Assembly: GCA_963831005.1 (NCBI GenBank)
Contig: CAWHOW010000026.1
Coordinates: forward strand, 186,001-250,000
DNA length: 64,000 nucleotides
DNA from: CAWHOW01 sp963831005
GTDB lineage: Bacteria > Bacteroidota > Bacteroidia > Bacteroidales > CG2-30-32-10
Reading direction: 5' to 3'
Translations under genes and position numbers: made by a program
Part shown: one piece after another, positions 18,033-28,520 of the stretch
Position numbering within the stretch: the stretch's first letter is position 1
Layout of the letters: each line of letters starts with the position of its first letter
Notes under the pieces: generated by a model
Database searches by the model: none
Told to the model about the DNA's origin: nothing
What the model saw: the letters and a program-made list of their open reading frames with translations, nothing else

Positions 18033-20723
18033 TTATCCTAATTGTTCGTATTCTGTGCGTGCAATAACTTCATCCTGTATCTGCTTTCCAAGCTCTACCC
18101 AATACTGAGTAAACCCGGCAACCCTTACCATCAACCCCCTGTAATTCTCAGGATTCTTCTGTGCATCTTTTAGCATCCTCGAATCAACAATGTTGAATTG
18201 TGCATGAAATGCGCCTTTGCGTAAATATGCTTTTATCATTTCAAGGAACTTCCTTGAGCCCTCCCTGCCTTTTACAACAGAAGGATGTATCTTCATATTC
18301 AGCTGTGAATTCTGAGATAATGCATGGTTGTAACAGGTGGCAGAATTAAATAATGCATAAGGGCCATTTGTATCACTACCGGGGTATGCAGATACAGAGC
18401 CGTCGGCAAAAGTAGTTCCGCACAATCTTCCGTCAGGAGTAGCTAATGTTACAGCTCCCATTGGTGCATGAGTGGATACCGATATCTGGCATGAATACAA
18501 AGGCTCATTGTAAATCGAAAGGTAATTTTCACACATCTTGCTAAACCATATCTGCCATTCCCTGAAAATACTGTCAACGTACTTATCATCATTCCCGTAT
18601 TTAGGTGCATCAAGGCAAAGCTTATGTATCTTCAACCAGTCTTTGTAGCTCTTTGTTTTTACCTGTTCTGTCAAACTATAGGATCCTGTTTCCAATGCTG
18701 AAATATAACCGAAGTTTGCATCAATGGCGGCTTTTAACTCAGTCAATGAAATATTTTTTTCATCAAATACATTCTTCTTTATAGATGCTAAAGAATTCAC
18801 AAGGTTAACACCTCCGCAAATCTCAACGTTGAATGTCCTGTTATAACGGCAGCCTTTATGGCTAATATCCGTGCCAGTTTCAAGGCAATCCGGTTTCAGC
18901 ATACTGTTTATAATAGAAGGAGAAACCTTTCCCCATATATCATGCTGAATATTGTTTGCCAGCGTTAAAACCTCAACAGTGATGCTAAAATATTTTTTGA
19001 ACACATTCCATATCTCTTCATAAGAATCAAGCTCAGAGTCATGTGCAGGATAAACACGTCTTCCTGTTCTTTTATCCAGACCATCATATAAAACTGCTTC
19101 AAGCACTTTAGGCAAAGAAATAAAATGTACGCCAACACTTGTTGCAGGGGCAGAACCACCGGGGATGAAATATGTTTCACCATTCAGTTCAAGCGGCATC
19201 CAGCTTCCGGGTGAAGTTTCAAGGCAACCGCCGATAGCCCATGCCCGGGCTTCTTCAAGCTCCATTCCTTCCTTTTTATAATTATTGATCAGGAATTCCA
19301 TAGCCACCCTGTTATTAACCCATGCCGGGTAACCTGTACCAATTTTAGTGCATTCAACTCCTTTTAATAAAAACTCTTCAGGTAGTTTTTCATCATACAT
19401 CAAACTAAGAGTAGGCTGCGGGGTATCGCAGGACATAGCAGATTCAAGAATGAGCATTTCCAATTCATTCGTTGCGCTTTCTCCATCCTTGTCAAGTCCA
19501 CCGATGCATAAATTATTAAACGTATTACCGCTTAATACTCCGCCTACTACACCCATAGATGCAAAACAATCCAGTTCAGTGAATTTTATACGCATGCATT
19601 CTAATAGCTCAATTGTTCTTTCTTTTGTGAGACTGCCATTATCCATATCTTGCTTCCAGTAAGGATATAGTACCTGTCCCAAACGGCCAGGAGATAAACC
19701 GGAAATAGCATCTTCGTTAAGTACTGCAACATGAAATATCCATACCATCTGAAGTGCATCATGAAATGTGCGAGGTTTGTTTTTTGAGAGCCATTCCAGT
19801 CGTTCGGCAATTTCAAGATATTCTTCCTTTTGTAAATTATCCTTTTCAAGTGAAGCCATAAAGCGGGCCTCTTTTGCATAATTCACTATCCAAGTCTGAA
19901 GCCCTTCAAGCATGGTATGAACGGCTTTATAAAAATACAGCCTGTCCATTTCGGGATAGCCTGCTGTTTGGTCTTGTTTTTCTTTGCAGATATTCTTAAT
20001 CCCTTCTATGCCGTATTGCAGAGGATAGAAATAATTCATCACTTCCCTGCCCTGCGGTAAGGTATATCCTGAATCGAACATACAAATCACGGCGCGCATA
20101 ATTTCTTCTTTGGTTTGATAACCAGGAACAAGCTGCTCATATTTATGCCCAACATCATCAACTGATCTGTTGAACCATTTCTTTGCAGTCTTAATAAGAA
20201 TAGGCATTTCCTCTTTGCGTAAACCAAACTTTCCTGCGATAGAAATTATATTACCTATGCTCTTGGTAACATTTCCACCACCCTGTCCCATAGTAGTAAC
20301 TTCATCAGCGCTTGCTTTTCCGGCTTTCTGCGCTTCTTTAAACAGATCATCTTCTTTAGAAAGGAAGAATGCTTCCGACAGCCAGGGCATAGGATAAGAA
20401 CCGCGCAAATAATTCGCTTTTCTCATGGCTATCAGTTCGCCGGGGAAAACAGAAGCGGTAAGGTGTTCGAATCCTGCTTTTAATGCTTCAGCTCTTCTTA
20501 TAATTTGTACTTCGCCTTCCAGTTCATCCCATCGACGGGTGTACCAGTAAGGAAACTCCACAGAGGCAGATGATTTTGTTTCAAAATACATCTGGCGTGC
20601 CTGTTGTGTGCGTTCTGTAGGCTCTTTCTTTACTTCTCTTGTTTGGATATCACCATCAGGTTTTGTTCCATAATAGTTATAAATGTCAGTAGGGCATTCT
20701 AGAAAATCTTGCTTTATTGCCAT
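18033..20723 (-). CDS. hpdB: 4-hydroxyphenylacetate decarboxylase, glycyl-radical subunit
   Basis: 896 residues, close to the roughly 900 of clostridial HpdB. It makes p-cresol and CO2 from 4-hydroxyphenylacetate, the last step of a tyrosine fermentation route. Visible features are PYWYTRRW, RGSYPMPW and DAISGLSPGR. The thiyl-radical Cys and catalytic Glu are in GGCLETSPG (Cys near residue 500). The His of VGVHFI and the Glu of FNVEICGG correspond to active-site residues of the known enzyme. The glycyl-radical loop is VAGFTQYW (Gly near 871). The conserved set favours hydroxyphenylacetate over other arylacetates, but phenylacetate decarboxylase is a near relative. Start at 20723 follows a promoter element at 20773-20780. 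Confidence 0.9.
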   Translation of the reverse strand: MAIKQDFLECPTDIYNYYGTKPDGDIQTREVKKEPTERTQQARQMYFETKSSASVEFPYWYTRRWDELEGEVQIIRRAEALKAGFEHLTASVFPGELIAMRKANYLRGSYPMPWLSEAFFLSKEDDLFKEAQKAGKASADEVTTMGQGGGNVTKSIGNIISIAGKFGLRKEEMPILIKTAKKWFNRSVDDVGHKYEQLVPGYQTKEEIMRAVICMFDSGYTLPQGREVMNYFYPLQYGIEGIKNICKEKQDQTAGYPEMDRLYFYKAVHTMLEGLQTWIVNYAKEARFMASLEKDNLQKEEYLEIAERLEWLSKNKPRTFHDALQMVWIFHVAVLNEDAISGLSPGRLGQVLYPYWKQDMDNGSLTKERTIELLECMRIKFTELDCFASMGVVGGVLSGNTFNNLCIGGLDKDGESATNELEMLILESAMSCDTPQPTLSLMYDEKLPEEFLLKGVECTKIGTGYPAWVNNRVAMEFLINNYKKEGMELEEARAWAIGGCLETSPGSWMPLELNGETYFIPGGSAPATSVGVHFISLPKVLEAVLYDGLDKRTGRRVYPAHDSELDSYEEIWNVFKKYFSITVEVLTLANNIQHDIWGKVSPSIINSMLKPDCLETGTDISHKGCRYNRTFNVEICGGVNLVNSLASIKKNVFDEKNISLTELKAAIDANFGYISALETGSYSLTEQVKTKSYKDWLKIHKLCLDAPKYGNDDKYVDSIFREWQIWFSKMCENYLSIYNEPLYSCQISVSTHAPMGAVTLATPDGRLCGTTFADGSVSAYPGSDTNGPYALFNSATCYNHALSQNSQLNMKIHPSVVKGREGSRKFLEMIKAYLRKGAFHAQFNIVDSRMLKDAQKNPENYRGLMVRVAGFTQYWVELGKQIQDEVIARTEYEQLG

Positions 20724-20772
20724 AATTCTAAATATCGGTTTTTTTTATTCTATGTGTTTTAATTAACTTAGG

Positions 20773-20780
20773 CAAATATA
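20773..20780 (-). promoter_or_regulatory. -7 promoter element of hpdBCA
   Basis: Reverse-strand TATATTTG, about 50 bases upstream of hpdB. It fits TAnnTTTG. No clear TTTG -33 box is seen. Confidence 0.4.
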
Positions 20781-21276
20781 CAAAGACTTTATTAATTAAT
20801 TATTTAATAAAACAGCTTTCCTATCGGAACAGTGTGATGTGAAATTACATTCCTTTCAGATTCTTTCGATGACCTTAATTTAAAATCAAAGGATATTATT
20901 TCTTGCCAGAAAAGTAAGAACTGTTCATTTTTACCAGTCAACAATACAGGCCTACGTTCTTTATAGTATGAATTTTGCTCATTATTCGGTCAATAATTTC
21001 TATTATCGATAAAGTATCTAAATTTGATTTAATACAAAAAATTCATTTAAGGTGTGTTACCATACAACAAGCACTATCAATTTAATAACTGTAATGTATT
21101 TTATTTATAATTTATAAATCTTATAAATTTCTATATTTGCCAGGTTATTATATCACACAAATCTTATTATTAATATATAAAACGAAGTCTTTCAAAATTT
21201 TCTTAATAGGTATAGTACACATATTATAAATTAGAAAATTATTTATTTAAGAAAGTTATTATCCAATTTCTCTATT
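20781..21276. other. AT-rich divergent intergenic region
   Basis: No gene is seen between hpdB and the glycan genes. A TATATTTG at 21132-21139 on the plus strand could be the promoter of the glycosyltransferase run, about 140 bases ahead of its first ATG. The region is strongly AT-rich, like the genes to its right. Confidence 0.5.
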
Positions 21277-22212
21277 ATGGTACAGGAAAAATTGTTGAGT
21301 ATTGTTGTTCCTTGTTTTAATGAAGGAGATAACATAGAGCAATTATATTATGAAATTACTCCTGTTTTAAAGAAAATAAACTTTCTTCATGAAATAATTT
21401 TTGTAGATGATGGGAGCAAGGATAATACATTTCAAGTTATTAAAAACATTGCAGAAAAAGATAAAGATGTATCAGGAATTTCTTTATCAAGAAATTTTGG
21501 GCATCAGGTTGCAATAATGGCTGGCCTTCAATACAGTAAAGGCGACTTTGTAATTATGATGGATGCCGACTTACAACATCCGCCAGAAATTATCCCTGTT
21601 TTGCTTGAGGAACAAAATAAAGGATTTGATATAGTAAACACAAAGCGTATTGATCCTCAAAGCATAGGTATTGTAAAAAAAACAACTTCAAAATTATTTT
21701 ACAGTTTAATAAATAAACTTTCGGATGTTAGAATTGAACCGTCAGCGGCTGATTTCCGTCTTATGAAACGCAAAGCGGTTGATGCTTTTCTTCAGTTTGA
21801 AGAGAAAGACAGGTTTACACGAGGACTCATCAGCTGGATGGGATTTAAACAATCAATCATTGAATACAATGCCTCACCCCGTTTTGCCGGAAAATCAAAA
21901 TATACTTTTAAGAAAATGTTCCGTTTTGGAATGGACGGCATTACGTCATTTTCTTCCAAACCACTAAGGATTTCATTTTATACAGGACTGATAATATTCT
22001 TTATCGGGCTGATATATTCTTTCTACGCTATAGTTAAAAATATTTTAGGCGAAACGGTTCCGGGATGGACTTCAATACTTGTATCTGTATTAATAATTGG
22101 AGGGATACAATTATTGAGCCTAGGAGTAATTGGTGAATATATTGCACGAATATTCAATGAGGCAAAAGAGAGGCCATTGTATTTTATTAAGGAAAAAACA
22201 AATTTGAAATAA
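21277..22212 (+). CDS. GT2 glycosyltransferase, DPM1/GtrB-like
   Basis: 311 residues. The GT-A domain has IVVPCFNEGDNIEQL, VDDGSKDNT and the DxD-type MMDADLQHPPE (about residues 95-105). The middle carries FAGKSKYTFKKMFRFG and DGITSFSSKPLR, typical of enzymes that load a sugar onto undecaprenyl or dolichyl phosphate. Two membrane helices follow (about 230-250 and 264-285). It probably makes a lipid-linked sugar donor for the GT-C enzymes next to it. First gene of the run; a close paralogue is at 27478-28407. Confidence 0.9.
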   Translation: MVQEKLLSIVVPCFNEGDNIEQLYYEITPVLKKINFLHEIIFVDDGSKDNTFQVIKNIAEKDKDVSGISLSRNFGHQVAIMAGLQYSKGDFVIMMDADLQHPPEIIPVLLEEQNKGFDIVNTKRIDPQSIGIVKKTTSKLFYSLINKLSDVRIEPSAADFRLMKRKAVDAFLQFEEKDRFTRGLISWMGFKQSIIEYNASPRFAGKSKYTFKKMFRFGMDGITSFSSKPLRISFYTGLIIFFIGLIYSFYAIVKNILGETVPGWTSILVSVLIIGGIQLLSLGVIGEYIARIFNEAKERPLYFIKEKTNLK

Positions 22213-22234
22213 TTTATTATTTCTGCTAATTCAA

Positions 22235-24637
22235 ATGATGAATAAAATACAATTATTTATTAAAAATTTATTTCGCAATAAGGGTATCTGGTTGACGCTT
22301 TTATTGTCTTTGATTGTACTGTTTTGTTTCTTTGGAAAAATTTTAAAGCATCCAAACCAAGTATATTTTTCAAAAGATGGCGATGGACTTCAAAGCTATT
22401 ATACAACAATATATCATATAAAATATGATTCCACCTATTCTCATTTCCAAGGGATGAATTATCCCTATGGCGAGCATGTAATCTTTACCAATTGTCAACC
22501 TGTTATTTCAAATACTCTGAAGTTTATTTCAAAGAATATAATTGATGTTTCTGATTATGCAGTGGGTGTTATTAATTTAATGATGTTATTGTCCATTATC
22601 ATTGCTGCTGTTTTTTTGTACCTTATTCTGACAGAATTTAACTTAAACTGGTTTTACAGCACATTCGTTGCTATCGGAATCGCATATTTGTCGCCACTGC
22701 TAAATAGATTTTCAGGACACTATTCATTAAGTTATGTGTTCTCTATTCCTATTGTTATATATCTTTTAATAAAATTTTATAAAAACCCTGCGTGGGAGAA
22801 AAGTTTGATTACTGGAATATTTATATTATTGATGTCAACATTCCATATGTATAATTTTGCATTTGCATCTTTTATCTTAGGAATATTCTGGATAGTTCAA
22901 CTTATATCCGATAAAAAATTCAGAAAATGGAAATTTGCACTGCTAAATATTTTCCTGCAAATTATCCTCCCCATTTTAGTGATTAATGTCTGGCTTTTGA
23001 TTACTGACAAGGTTCATGACAGGACCGCTTTCCCTTGGGGATTTCTGGTCTATAAGTCAGACTGGGAAGGTGTTTTTTTGCAGTATCAAAATGTTACAAT
23101 CCCTTTTTTAAAATCATTTATGCATCCACAACACGTTGAATGGGAAGGGTGGGCTTATATTGGACATTTAGCATCATATCTTTATATATTCATTTTTACT
23201 GTTTGGGCTTGCATTCCTTTTTTTACAACTGGGAAAATGGGATTCTTTTTAACTGTGCTTTTAATCGGGATTATTATTCAAATATTTGTTCGAAGGAGAT
23301 GGAATTTTTTTGCCGTTACCGATAACAAGCTTTTATCAATTTTGCTTTGGGCTGGATTTCTCTCATTACTTTTTTCATTTGCATGGCCTTTTATTTTTTT
23401 CCCCTGGCTTGTACATTATGCAGGGCCATTAAGTCAATTTAGAGGGATTGGAAGGTTTTCTTGGATATTTTATTATACTATTAATATTGGAGTATTTTAT
23501 TTTATATATAATTTAAAGTTTTTGAAAAAATATTTACGTGTAGTGGTTTTGATAATAAGCGTTTTGGTGCTTTATTATGATGCATATGAAAATACCCGTT
23601 CTATCTCTAAAGGGTTAAATAACAATATACCCGAATTAAGTAAAAACTCATGGGACTCAAATATTGCCGACCTAATAAAGAACATTGATACAAAAAAATA
23701 CCAATCTATAATTCCTTTGCCATTTTTTCATGTGGGGTCTGAAAATATCTGGCTTGCACCAAATGATAATAGCACATTCAACTCATTAATAGTTTCGTTA
23801 AAAACAGGGTTGCCGATGAATGCTGTTCTAATGAGCAGAACTTCTATTTCTCAGACTTATAATAATCTTAGTATTGTAAATGAACCTTACCGTCCATTGG
23901 AAGTACTGACTCAATGTGTTTCTGAAAAACCTTTCTTGTTGCTGGTTACTAAATGTGACGAAATTACTTTATCTGAGAAAAATTTAATTTCTGAAGCAAA
24001 GTTAATATCAAAAGGAGACGAAATTTCATTATATGAACTGAAAAAGGAAAAATTAAAAAACATTGCCGATTCTTTGTACTTTAATGTTGCGTCTGAGTTA
24101 AGAAAAGAAAAGCTTTTTTTCAATGACAATTGTTTCTCTACAGATCCTGTTGTTCGGTTTGTAAACCTGCATTTTGAAGATAATCAGAATAATTTTGGTT
24201 ATAACAGCAAAAGCTGTTATACAGGCAAAATTAAAGAGTATAATACCATATTTGAAGGGACCCTTCCGAATGCCTTGCCTGATACGGATTATGTGTTTTC
24301 ATTCTGGTTTGGGAGAATTCATCACGATTTGTATCCTGGGACTACTATTGAAATTGCATACTATAATTCACAGGGCAATGTTTATAAAACAGATTATAAT
24401 GGCTTGGGTAACTTAATAAAAATAGTTGATAAAGATTGGGCGCTGATTGAATTTAAATTTAGATTAAATGACAGAAGTGATAAATTGAAAGTTACCTTAT
24501 GGAATGATAACTTTGTAAAAAATGACACCCTATTTATTGATGAATTGCTTATAAGGCCCATGCCAAATAATATTTTTAAAGAAATTAATAAAAACACTAT
24601 TGTGAAAAATAACAGATATTATTTTAAAAATATTTAA
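22235..24637 (+). CDS. Large polytopic GT-C-like membrane protein with exported C-terminal domain
   Basis: 800 residues. The first 460 contain about a dozen membrane helices. The first outside loop has the acidic pair SKDGDGLQSYY, where GT-C enzymes place catalytic acids, and NYPYGEHV. After residue 470 the protein is soluble and presumably periplasmic. The last 160 residues look like a carbohydrate-binding jelly-roll (DTDYVFSFWFGRIH, TLFIDELLIRP), similar in character to the lipoprotein encoded next. It probably transfers a sugar from a polyprenyl phosphate to an envelope glycan or protein. It resembles DUF6311-type proteins, but I am not certain. Confidence 0.65.
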   Translation: MMNKIQLFIKNLFRNKGIWLTLLLSLIVLFCFFGKILKHPNQVYFSKDGDGLQSYYTTIYHIKYDSTYSHFQGMNYPYGEHVIFTNCQPVISNTLKFISKNIIDVSDYAVGVINLMMLLSIIIAAVFLYLILTEFNLNWFYSTFVAIGIAYLSPLLNRFSGHYSLSYVFSIPIVIYLLIKFYKNPAWEKSLITGIFILLMSTFHMYNFAFASFILGIFWIVQLISDKKFRKWKFALLNIFLQIILPILVINVWLLITDKVHDRTAFPWGFLVYKSDWEGVFLQYQNVTIPFLKSFMHPQHVEWEGWAYIGHLASYLYIFIFTVWACIPFFTTGKMGFFLTVLLIGIIIQIFVRRRWNFFAVTDNKLLSILLWAGFLSLLFSFAWPFIFFPWLVHYAGPLSQFRGIGRFSWIFYYTINIGVFYFIYNLKFLKKYLRVVVLIISVLVLYYDAYENTRSISKGLNNNIPELSKNSWDSNIADLIKNIDTKKYQSIIPLPFFHVGSENIWLAPNDNSTFNSLIVSLKTGLPMNAVLMSRTSISQTYNNLSIVNEPYRPLEVLTQCVSEKPFLLLVTKCDEITLSEKNLISEAKLISKGDEISLYELKKEKLKNIADSLYFNVASELRKEKLFFNDNCFSTDPVVRFVNLHFEDNQNNFGYNSKSCYTGKIKEYNTIFEGTLPNALPDTDYVFSFWFGRIHHDLYPGTTIEIAYYNSQGNVYKTDYNGLGNLIKIVDKDWALIEFKFRLNDRSDKLKVTLWNDNFVKNDTLFIDELLIRPMPNNIFKEINKNTIVKNNRYYFKNI

Positions 24638-24691
24638 TTTCGGCAAATATTTAATTACAATAAATTTATTTAAAATTAAAAAAATCGTTTT

Positions 24692-25198
24692 ATGAAAAAG
24701 AGTCATTTTCTGGTTTTAGGCGTATTGTCTATGATTGTTTTTGGTTGCTCAAACAATAAAGATTTTGTACCTACATTTAAAGGAGGGGATTGGGGGGGTA
24801 ATCAGACCATCGGTAAATACGGCGGTCATAATGGTGATTATTGCTCAAGGGTTGATTCAGCCAATCAATACTCTTATGGGTTTGGCAAATTTGTAAGCGA
24901 AATTAGCTCAAATCCAATAAAAAAAGTAAAAGAAAGCGCTTGGGTAAAGTTAACTGACTTAAACAAAAAAATTAAGTTCGTTGTGGCTATTAATGATAAA
25001 AACAACAAAAATATTTTTTGGGCCGGTCACGAAATAAATCCCATTGCAAAAGAAGTCAATAAGTGGTATAAAATAGAAATTGAGGATACATTTCCTGAAT
25101 TTGAAAGCAATGGAGCTCATTTTGAAACCTATATATGGAACCCCGATAATAATGTTGCTTATATTGATGATATAGAGATTCAATTTTTTGAAGAATAG
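24692..25198 (+). CDS. Lipoprotein with jelly-roll-like domain
   Basis: 168 residues. Lipoprotein signal MKKSHFLVLGVLSMIVFGCSN with the lipobox cysteine at residue 19. The body is beta-rich (KKVKESAWVKLTDLNKKIKF, YIDDIEIQFFEE) with the feel of a carbohydrate-binding sandwich. The AYIDDIEI ending parallels LFIDELLI of the preceding gene, so the two may share a domain. Function unknown; context suggests an envelope-glycan role. Confidence 0.6.
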   Translation: MKKSHFLVLGVLSMIVFGCSNNKDFVPTFKGGDWGGNQTIGKYGGHNGDYCSRVDSANQYSYGFGKFVSEISSNPIKKVKESAWVKLTDLNKKIKFVVAINDKNNKNIFWAGHEINPIAKEVNKWYKIEIEDTFPEFESNGAHFETYIWNPDNNVAYIDDIEIQFFEE

Positions 25199-25428
25199 CC
25201 TTAAATTATAATGTTATAAAATTACATTTGGCAAATTATTCTTTTCTTTAAGTTGAATTATTTCCCATTAGGAACGCTTTATCCAATTCAAATTAGAATT
25301 TAGATAATAATTGGTTTTATAATTCAACTATATATATATTCATTTTTCAGTGAATAATTGCTTAAAATATCTAGAATTTTAAAATTTATTATTTAAACGC
25401 CAGTATCATTGTATGCCATTTAAATTAC

Positions 25429-26898
25429 ATGAAAGACTTTATATCTAAGTACTTCAAATATATTATTTTAGTTTCATTAATATGTTTTCCAATATTTGTA
25501 CATCTGGATACTTTACCTATAAGGATTTGGGATGAAGCAAGATTGGCTGCAAATGCTTACGAAATGCATAAAGATGGAGATTTAATTGTTACTCATTATG
25601 AAGGTAGTCCCGATATGTGGAATACTAAACCTCCTTTAATGATATGGCTTCAGGTTATTTGTATGAAATTTATTGGAGTGAATGAACTGTCTGTCAGGTT
25701 ACCTTCTGCAATTGCCGCTTTTTTCACATGTATTACATTGTTGTTTTTTTCAATAAGATATCTAAAGGATTTTTGGTTCGGTATTATTTCGGTTTTGGTT
25801 TTAATAACATCATTTGGCTATATAAATGTACACGCATCAAGAACAGGAGATTACGATGCTTTATTAACCCTCTTTACCACATTGTATTGTTTGTTTTTCT
25901 TTCTCTATCTTGAAACACAGAATAAGAAATATCTGTACTATGTTTTCTGTGCACTTACATTATCTGTATTGACTAAAAGTGTAAATGGATTGTTCTTTTT
26001 ACCAGCTTTATTTGTTTATACATTAATACAAAAAAAGGTCCTTTTATTTTTAAAAGACAAGCATTTTTATATAAATATTGGAATTTTTATTTTAATAGTT
26101 TCTGGATATTATTTACTACGCGAACATCAAAATCCAGGATATCTCAAAACTGTTCTGGAAAATGAATTAGGGGGCAGATATTTAAAAGTTATAGAAAATC
26201 ATTCTGAAGGGTTTTGGTATTATTATCACAACTTTATTGATTTTCAATTGAAAGCTTGGTATTTATTAGTGCCTTGCGGTTTAATTATTGGCTTATTTCA
26301 TAAGGATAAAAAAATATTTAGTTTAACACTTTATTCTTTTTTACTATTACTAACATTCTTTTTAGTGATTTCTGCTTCAAAAACCAAAACAGAATGGTAT
26401 GATGTTCCAATGTATCCAATTTTAGCCATCGAGATTTCAATTTTCATTTATTTTATTTTTAACCTGTTAAAAGAATTTAAACTTTTTAATAAAACAATTA
26501 AGACCAAAGCACTTTCATTTATTTTTTTATTTCTTATTCTTATCAATCCATATTTCAAGATCATAAATAAAACTTATAAGCCTAAAGAATATGATTGGGA
26601 TAAAAATTTCTATAGCATGAGCTATATATTACAAAAAACGGTTAAATCAGAGTATATGCTTGATAATTTTTACCTGTTGAATGAAGGATATAATGGGCAT
26701 CTTTTATTTTACACAAATATTTTAAAAGAGAAAGGACAGAATGTTAAATTTAAGCAATGGGAGAATCTTTCAAGCAATGATCATGTAATTGCATACCAGC
26801 AAAATGTTATTAATTATATTGAAAAAAATTATTCTTATGAATTATTAACTCAGTCAGACAATGTAAAATTCTATAAAATAATTAATTCCATTCATTAA
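25429..26898 (+). CDS. GT39/ArnT-like glycosyltransferase
   Basis: 489 residues, about ten to twelve membrane helices. The first outside loop has LPIRIWDEARLAANAYEM with the Asp-Glu pair expected in ArnT and protein mannosyltransferases. TKPPLMIWLQ and the RLPSAIAAFF helix follow, all family hallmarks. It is predicted to move a sugar from a lipid carrier to a periplasmic acceptor. The acceptor cannot be told from sequence. It follows a 230-base AT-rich gap and precedes the ricin-lectin lipoprotein by six bases. Confidence 0.85.
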   Translation: MKDFISKYFKYIILVSLICFPIFVHLDTLPIRIWDEARLAANAYEMHKDGDLIVTHYEGSPDMWNTKPPLMIWLQVICMKFIGVNELSVRLPSAIAAFFTCITLLFFSIRYLKDFWFGIISVLVLITSFGYINVHASRTGDYDALLTLFTTLYCLFFFLYLETQNKKYLYYVFCALTLSVLTKSVNGLFFLPALFVYTLIQKKVLLFLKDKHFYINIGIFILIVSGYYLLREHQNPGYLKTVLENELGGRYLKVIENHSEGFWYYYHNFIDFQLKAWYLLVPCGLIIGLFHKDKKIFSLTLYSFLLLLTFFLVISASKTKTEWYDVPMYPILAIEISIFIYFIFNLLKEFKLFNKTIKTKALSFIFLFLILINPYFKIINKTYKPKEYDWDKNFYSMSYILQKTVKSEYMLDNFYLLNEGYNGHLLFYTNILKEKGQNVKFKQWENLSSNDHVIAYQQNVINYIEKNYSYELLTQSDNVKFYKIINSIH

Positions 26899-26904
26899 TT
26901 TTTT

Positions 26905-27468
26905 ATGAAAACGCTCCAGAATATTTATGCAGTTTTATTAATAAGCCTGACCTTGGTTTTTTGTTCATGTCAATCTCCAAAAACAAATTCTAAACATATT
27001 TTTAATGGTATTTTCCAGATTATACCTGTTTCGTGCGACAAAGTAATTGATGTCAAATGTCCGGCCGGAAATTGCTGTATCGATGGACAAAAAATAATTT
27101 TGTTCAGTAACAGATGTGCCGATAATCAGAAATGGAAATTAATTCCGGCCGATGAATCTGAGACATATTATATTGTATCCGTAAGTTGTAACAAAGCAAT
27201 TGAATATTATTGTTTGCCTGATTTGTGCGGATCAGAAGAACAGGCTTTGCATATATATAATTTCAATAAAGGAGATAACCAAAAATGGTACTTGGTTCCA
27301 ACAAACAACAGCGACAGTACTTATTATATCTATGCACATTCAAAAGATTTGCTGATTGATATATTTTCGCCCCAAAATATCTGGTGTAATGATGAACAAA
27401 AAATTCAGTTATACCATTATAATGGAGGTCAAAACCAAAAATGGAAATTAAGCAAAGTTAATACTTAA
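26905..27468 (+). CDS. Ricin-type (QxW) lectin lipoprotein
   Basis: 187 residues. The lipobox is LVFCSC, giving a surface or periplasmic lipoprotein. The body is one beta-trefoil with three Q-x-W repeats (ADNQKWKLI, GDNQKWYLV, GQNQKWKLS), each preceded by an aspartate/cysteine-rich strand (VIDVKCPAG, AIEYYC, LIDIFS). Such trefoils bind galactose, xylose or related glycans. It sits between two glycosyltransferase genes with gaps under ten bases, so it is part of the same operon and may recognise the glycan the locus makes. Confidence 0.85.
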   Translation: MKTLQNIYAVLLISLTLVFCSCQSPKTNSKHIFNGIFQIIPVSCDKVIDVKCPAGNCCIDGQKIILFSNRCADNQKWKLIPADESETYYIVSVSCNKAIEYYCLPDLCGSEEQALHIYNFNKGDNQKWYLVPTNNSDSTYYIYAHSKDLLIDIFSPQNIWCNDEQKIQLYHYNGGQNQKWKLSKVNT

Positions 27469-27477
27469 ATTATTTTT

Positions 27478-28407
27478 ATGGATAATACTGAAATTTCCGT
27501 AGTTATTCCTGTTTTCAATGAACAACCTATTATACCTGAACTTGCAGGAAGGCTTACAAAAGCTGTTAGTTCAATAACTCCAGATTATGAACTGGTTTTT
27601 GTTAATGACGGAAGCAAAGACAAAACGCTTGATGCTCTGGTGGCTCTTTCGCAAAACGACCAACGGATTAAATATATCAATTTCAGTCGTAATTTCGGTC
27701 ACCAGATTGCTGTTACTGCAGGGCTGGATTTTTGCAAAGGAAATGCAATAGTGATTATTGACGGAGACTTGCAAGACCCTCCCGAATTGATTCCCGAGAT
27801 GTACAATAAATATAAAATGGGTTTTGATTGTGTATATGCAAAAAGATCTGTAAGGAAAGGCGAATCATTATTTAAAAAAGCTACAGCGAAGATATTTTAC
27901 AGGTTGCTGCGGGCTATGACAAATGTTGACATTCCTTTAGATACTGGTGATTTCAGGTTAATCGACCGAAAAATAGTTGATAATTTGAAATTGATGCCCG
28001 AGCAAAATAAATTCTTAAGAGGGCAAATAGCATGGATAGGATTTCGCCATACCTATGTGGAATATCAGCGAGATGAAAGAAAGGCCGGGAAATCGGGTTA
28101 TCCTTTAAAGAAAATGATTCGTTTTGCACTTGATGGAATTACTGCTTTTTCGGACGCACCACTTCGCCTTGTTACAAACATGGGAATTTGTATTTCATTA
28201 CTCTCTTTTATTATTATTTTGTATGCACTTTATTCATACTTCATTCTTGACCGAACTATAACAGGATGGACATCGTTAATTATAAGCACCATGTTTATTG
28301 GGGGCGTCCAGCTTATTTCTATTGGAATTATTGGCGAATACATAAAACGCATCAATAGTAATGTCAGAAACCGCCCATTGTATATAATAGAAAGTAAAAA
28401 CGTTTAA
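27478..28407 (+). CDS. GT2 glycosyltransferase, DPM1/GtrB-like (second copy)
   Basis: 309 residues and the same layout as the gene at 21277: VVIPVFNEQPIIPEL, VNDGSKDKT, IIDGDLQDPPE, KAGKSGYPLKKMIRFALDG, then two C-terminal membrane helices. Starts nine bases after the ricin-lectin lipoprotein. It likely charges a polyprenyl phosphate with a sugar different from that of the first copy. Confidence 0.9.
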   Translation: MDNTEISVVIPVFNEQPIIPELAGRLTKAVSSITPDYELVFVNDGSKDKTLDALVALSQNDQRIKYINFSRNFGHQIAVTAGLDFCKGNAIVIIDGDLQDPPELIPEMYNKYKMGFDCVYAKRSVRKGESLFKKATAKIFYRLLRAMTNVDIPLDTGDFRLIDRKIVDNLKLMPEQNKFLRGQIAWIGFRHTYVEYQRDERKAGKSGYPLKKMIRFALDGITAFSDAPLRLVTNMGICISLLSFIIILYALYSYFILDRTITGWTSLIISTMFIGGVQLISIGIIGEYIKRINSNVRNRPLYIIESKNV

Positions 28408-28520
28408 TTTCTTTGATAGGAAATAATTTATTATCCAATATAATAACTGGCATTTAGTAGTATAGTATTCCTGTTATTTTTCCTCCCTCTTTCTTTTTTA
28501 ATTAAAAATTAATATGCGTA

